Part shown: in pieces, positions 48,624 to 49,320 of the stretch
Position numbering within the stretch: position 1 is the first letter of the stretch
Layout of the letters: the number at the start of each line of letters is the position of its first letter
Source of the DNA: Corallococcus llansteffanensis
GTDB taxonomy: Bacteria; Myxococcota; Myxococcia; Myxococcales; Myxococcaceae
Length of the DNA stretch: 49,320 bases
Direction of reading: 5' to 3'
Assembly: GCF_003612055.1 (NCBI RefSeq)
Contig: NZ_RAWB01000009.1
Span: 1 to 49,320 of the forward strand
The notes under the pieces: model-generated
The model's database searches: none
What the model was told of the DNA's origin: nothing
What the model saw: the letters and a program-made list of their open reading frames with translations, nothing else
Position numbers and translations under genes: made by a program

Positions 48624-49320
48624 TCAGCCGCCGGTCGCGGTGTCGTCCGCGTACAGCGCCGAGATGCGTTCGGCGTACGCGGCATGGATGGAATTGCGCA
48701 GCGGTTTGCCGGTGGCCGTGAGCTGGCCGTTGGCCGGGGTGAAGGGCGCGTCCGCGCGCACCCAGCGCGACACCCGGGCGTAGTCCGGCAGCGTCGGGTT
48801 CACGGCCGCCAGCACCCGGTCCACGTCCGCGTCCGCCGCGCCGGGCACCGGGAAGATGACCGCGGTGTTGAAGGGCTTCGCCTCACCGAAGACGACCACC
48901 TGACCGATGACGCGGTCCGTGGACACCTCGCGCTCCACCCACTCCGGCGACACGTTCCGGCCGAAGGCGGTGATGAAGATGTTCTTCTTGCGCCCGGTGA
49001 TGTGCAGGTAGCCGTCCGCGTCCAGCTGGGCCAGGTCCCCGGTGGCGTACATTCCGCCCTCGATGCCGGAGACGACGTCGCCGGTGTAGCCGGAGAAGAG
49101 GCTCGCGCCGCCCAGGAGCAGCTCGCCGTCCGGCGCGAACTGCACCCGTACGTGCGGCAGCACCTTGCCCGCGCTCCCGGGCCGATTGCCCGACGGCGAG
49201 TTGAGCGTCACCACGGACGCCATCTCCGTCAGCCCATAGCCTTCGAAGGCCGGCAGCCCCACGCGGTGCGCGCGCTCCACGAGCCCCGCGGACACCGCCG
49301 CGCCACCCACGCCGATGAAG
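48624..49320 (-). CDS. AMP-dependent acyl ligase (5' end beyond window)
   Basis: The C-terminal 231 codons of an adenylating enzyme (acyl-CoA or acyl-ACP synthetase). Visible motifs: EGYGLTEMASV (A5), MYATGDLAQLDADGYLHITGRKKN (A7-A8) with FGRNVSPEWVE, the pattern of long-chain fatty acid ligases, and the catalytic Lys in LTATGKPLRNSI (A10). About 300 N-terminal residues are missing. It ends 34 bases before the acyl-CoA dehydrogenase start and is the first visible gene of the minus-strand operon. Probably charges the acyl group that reaches the ACP domain of the oxoamine synthase. Whether it loads CoA or ACP cannot be told from this part. Confidence 0.88.
   Translation of the reverse strand, partial: FIGVGGAAVSAGLVERAHRVGLPAFEGYGLTEMASVVTLNSPSGNRPGSAGKVLPHVRVQFAPDGELLLGGASLFSGYTGDVVSGIEGGMYATGDLAQLDADGYLHITGRKKNIFITAFGRNVSPEWVEREVSTDRVIGQVVVFGEAKPFNTAVIFPVPGAADADVDRVLAAVNPTLPDYARVSRWVRADAPFTPANGQLTATGKPLRNSIHAAYAERISALYADDTATGG

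Noticed and set aside
1-49320. tRNA, rRNA, CRISPR, insertion sequence or prophage
   Set aside because: Intergenic spaces are small, and I saw no cloverleaf, regularly spaced repeat, transposase or phage gene. A dedicated scan was not possible by eye.

Overview
The window looks like a piece of a myxobacterial chromosome, most likely Myxococcaceae (Myxococcus, Corallococcus or a relative). The reasons are the very high GC content, with third codon positions nearly all G or C so that almost every gene casts long antisense shadow frames; many secreted lipoproteins; a DUF4476 protein; several membrane desaturases; and a very large cyclase/ATPase signalling protein. The genus is inferred, not shown. 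I saw no rRNA, tRNA, CRISPR array, insertion sequence, phage gene or replication origin. Genes are dense on both strands and most convergent pairs are separated by a GC-rich hairpin.

Layout. 1-2.1 kb: a truncated Old Yellow Enzyme gene translationally coupled to a peptide deformylase (minus strand), then a small unknown protein. 2.1-4.6 kb: lipid genes (fatty acid desaturase, MaoC hydratase, PlsC acyltransferase). 4.7-10.5 kb: an Omp85-type outer membrane protein and a 1452-residue secreted starch-degrading enzyme of GH119/GH57 type carrying FN3, CBM25 and CBM20 modules. 10.6-15.7 kb: secreted or lipoproteins (DUF4476, OB-fold, an unknown lipoprotein) and a soluble lytic transglycosylase. 16-18.1 kb: an M28 metallopeptidase and a macro-domain protein. 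18.1-21.8 kb: a second desaturase, a haem-oxygenase-like diiron protein, and a DUF47-PitA phosphate uptake pair behind a candidate Pho box. 21.9-26.2 kb: a polytopic membrane protein, a B12-type radical SAM protein and a third desaturase. 26.2-31.6 kb: a soluble-adenylyl-cyclase-like protein (two cyclase domains, P-loop ATPase, TPR tail), a small membrane protein and a LOG-type protein. 31.8-35.9 kb: a cysteine-rich mini-protein, a lipoprotein plus five-haem cytochrome pair, and a DUF2269-like membrane protein. 35.9-37.7 kb: a stand-alone fatty acyl-AMP ligase.

The most striking part is 37.7-49.3 kb. Eight genes on the minus strand lie head to tail, with gaps of no more than about 95 bases and two 4-base overlaps. 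In transcription order they are an acyl-AMP ligase (cut by the window end), an acyl-CoA dehydrogenase homologue, an ACP / alpha-oxoamine synthase / SnoaL-like fusion, a free SnoaL-like protein, a tri-haem cytochrome c, an MMPL-type RND transporter, a LolA-like periplasmic carrier and a DUF1302-like outer membrane beta-barrel protein. Together they read as a route that activates a fatty acid, condenses it on a carrier domain with an amino acid to give a long-chain amino ketone (sphingoid-like), and moves the lipid through the envelope. The lone fatty acyl-AMP ligase converges on this operon and could supply it. This is inference from domain content and order; the product is unknown.
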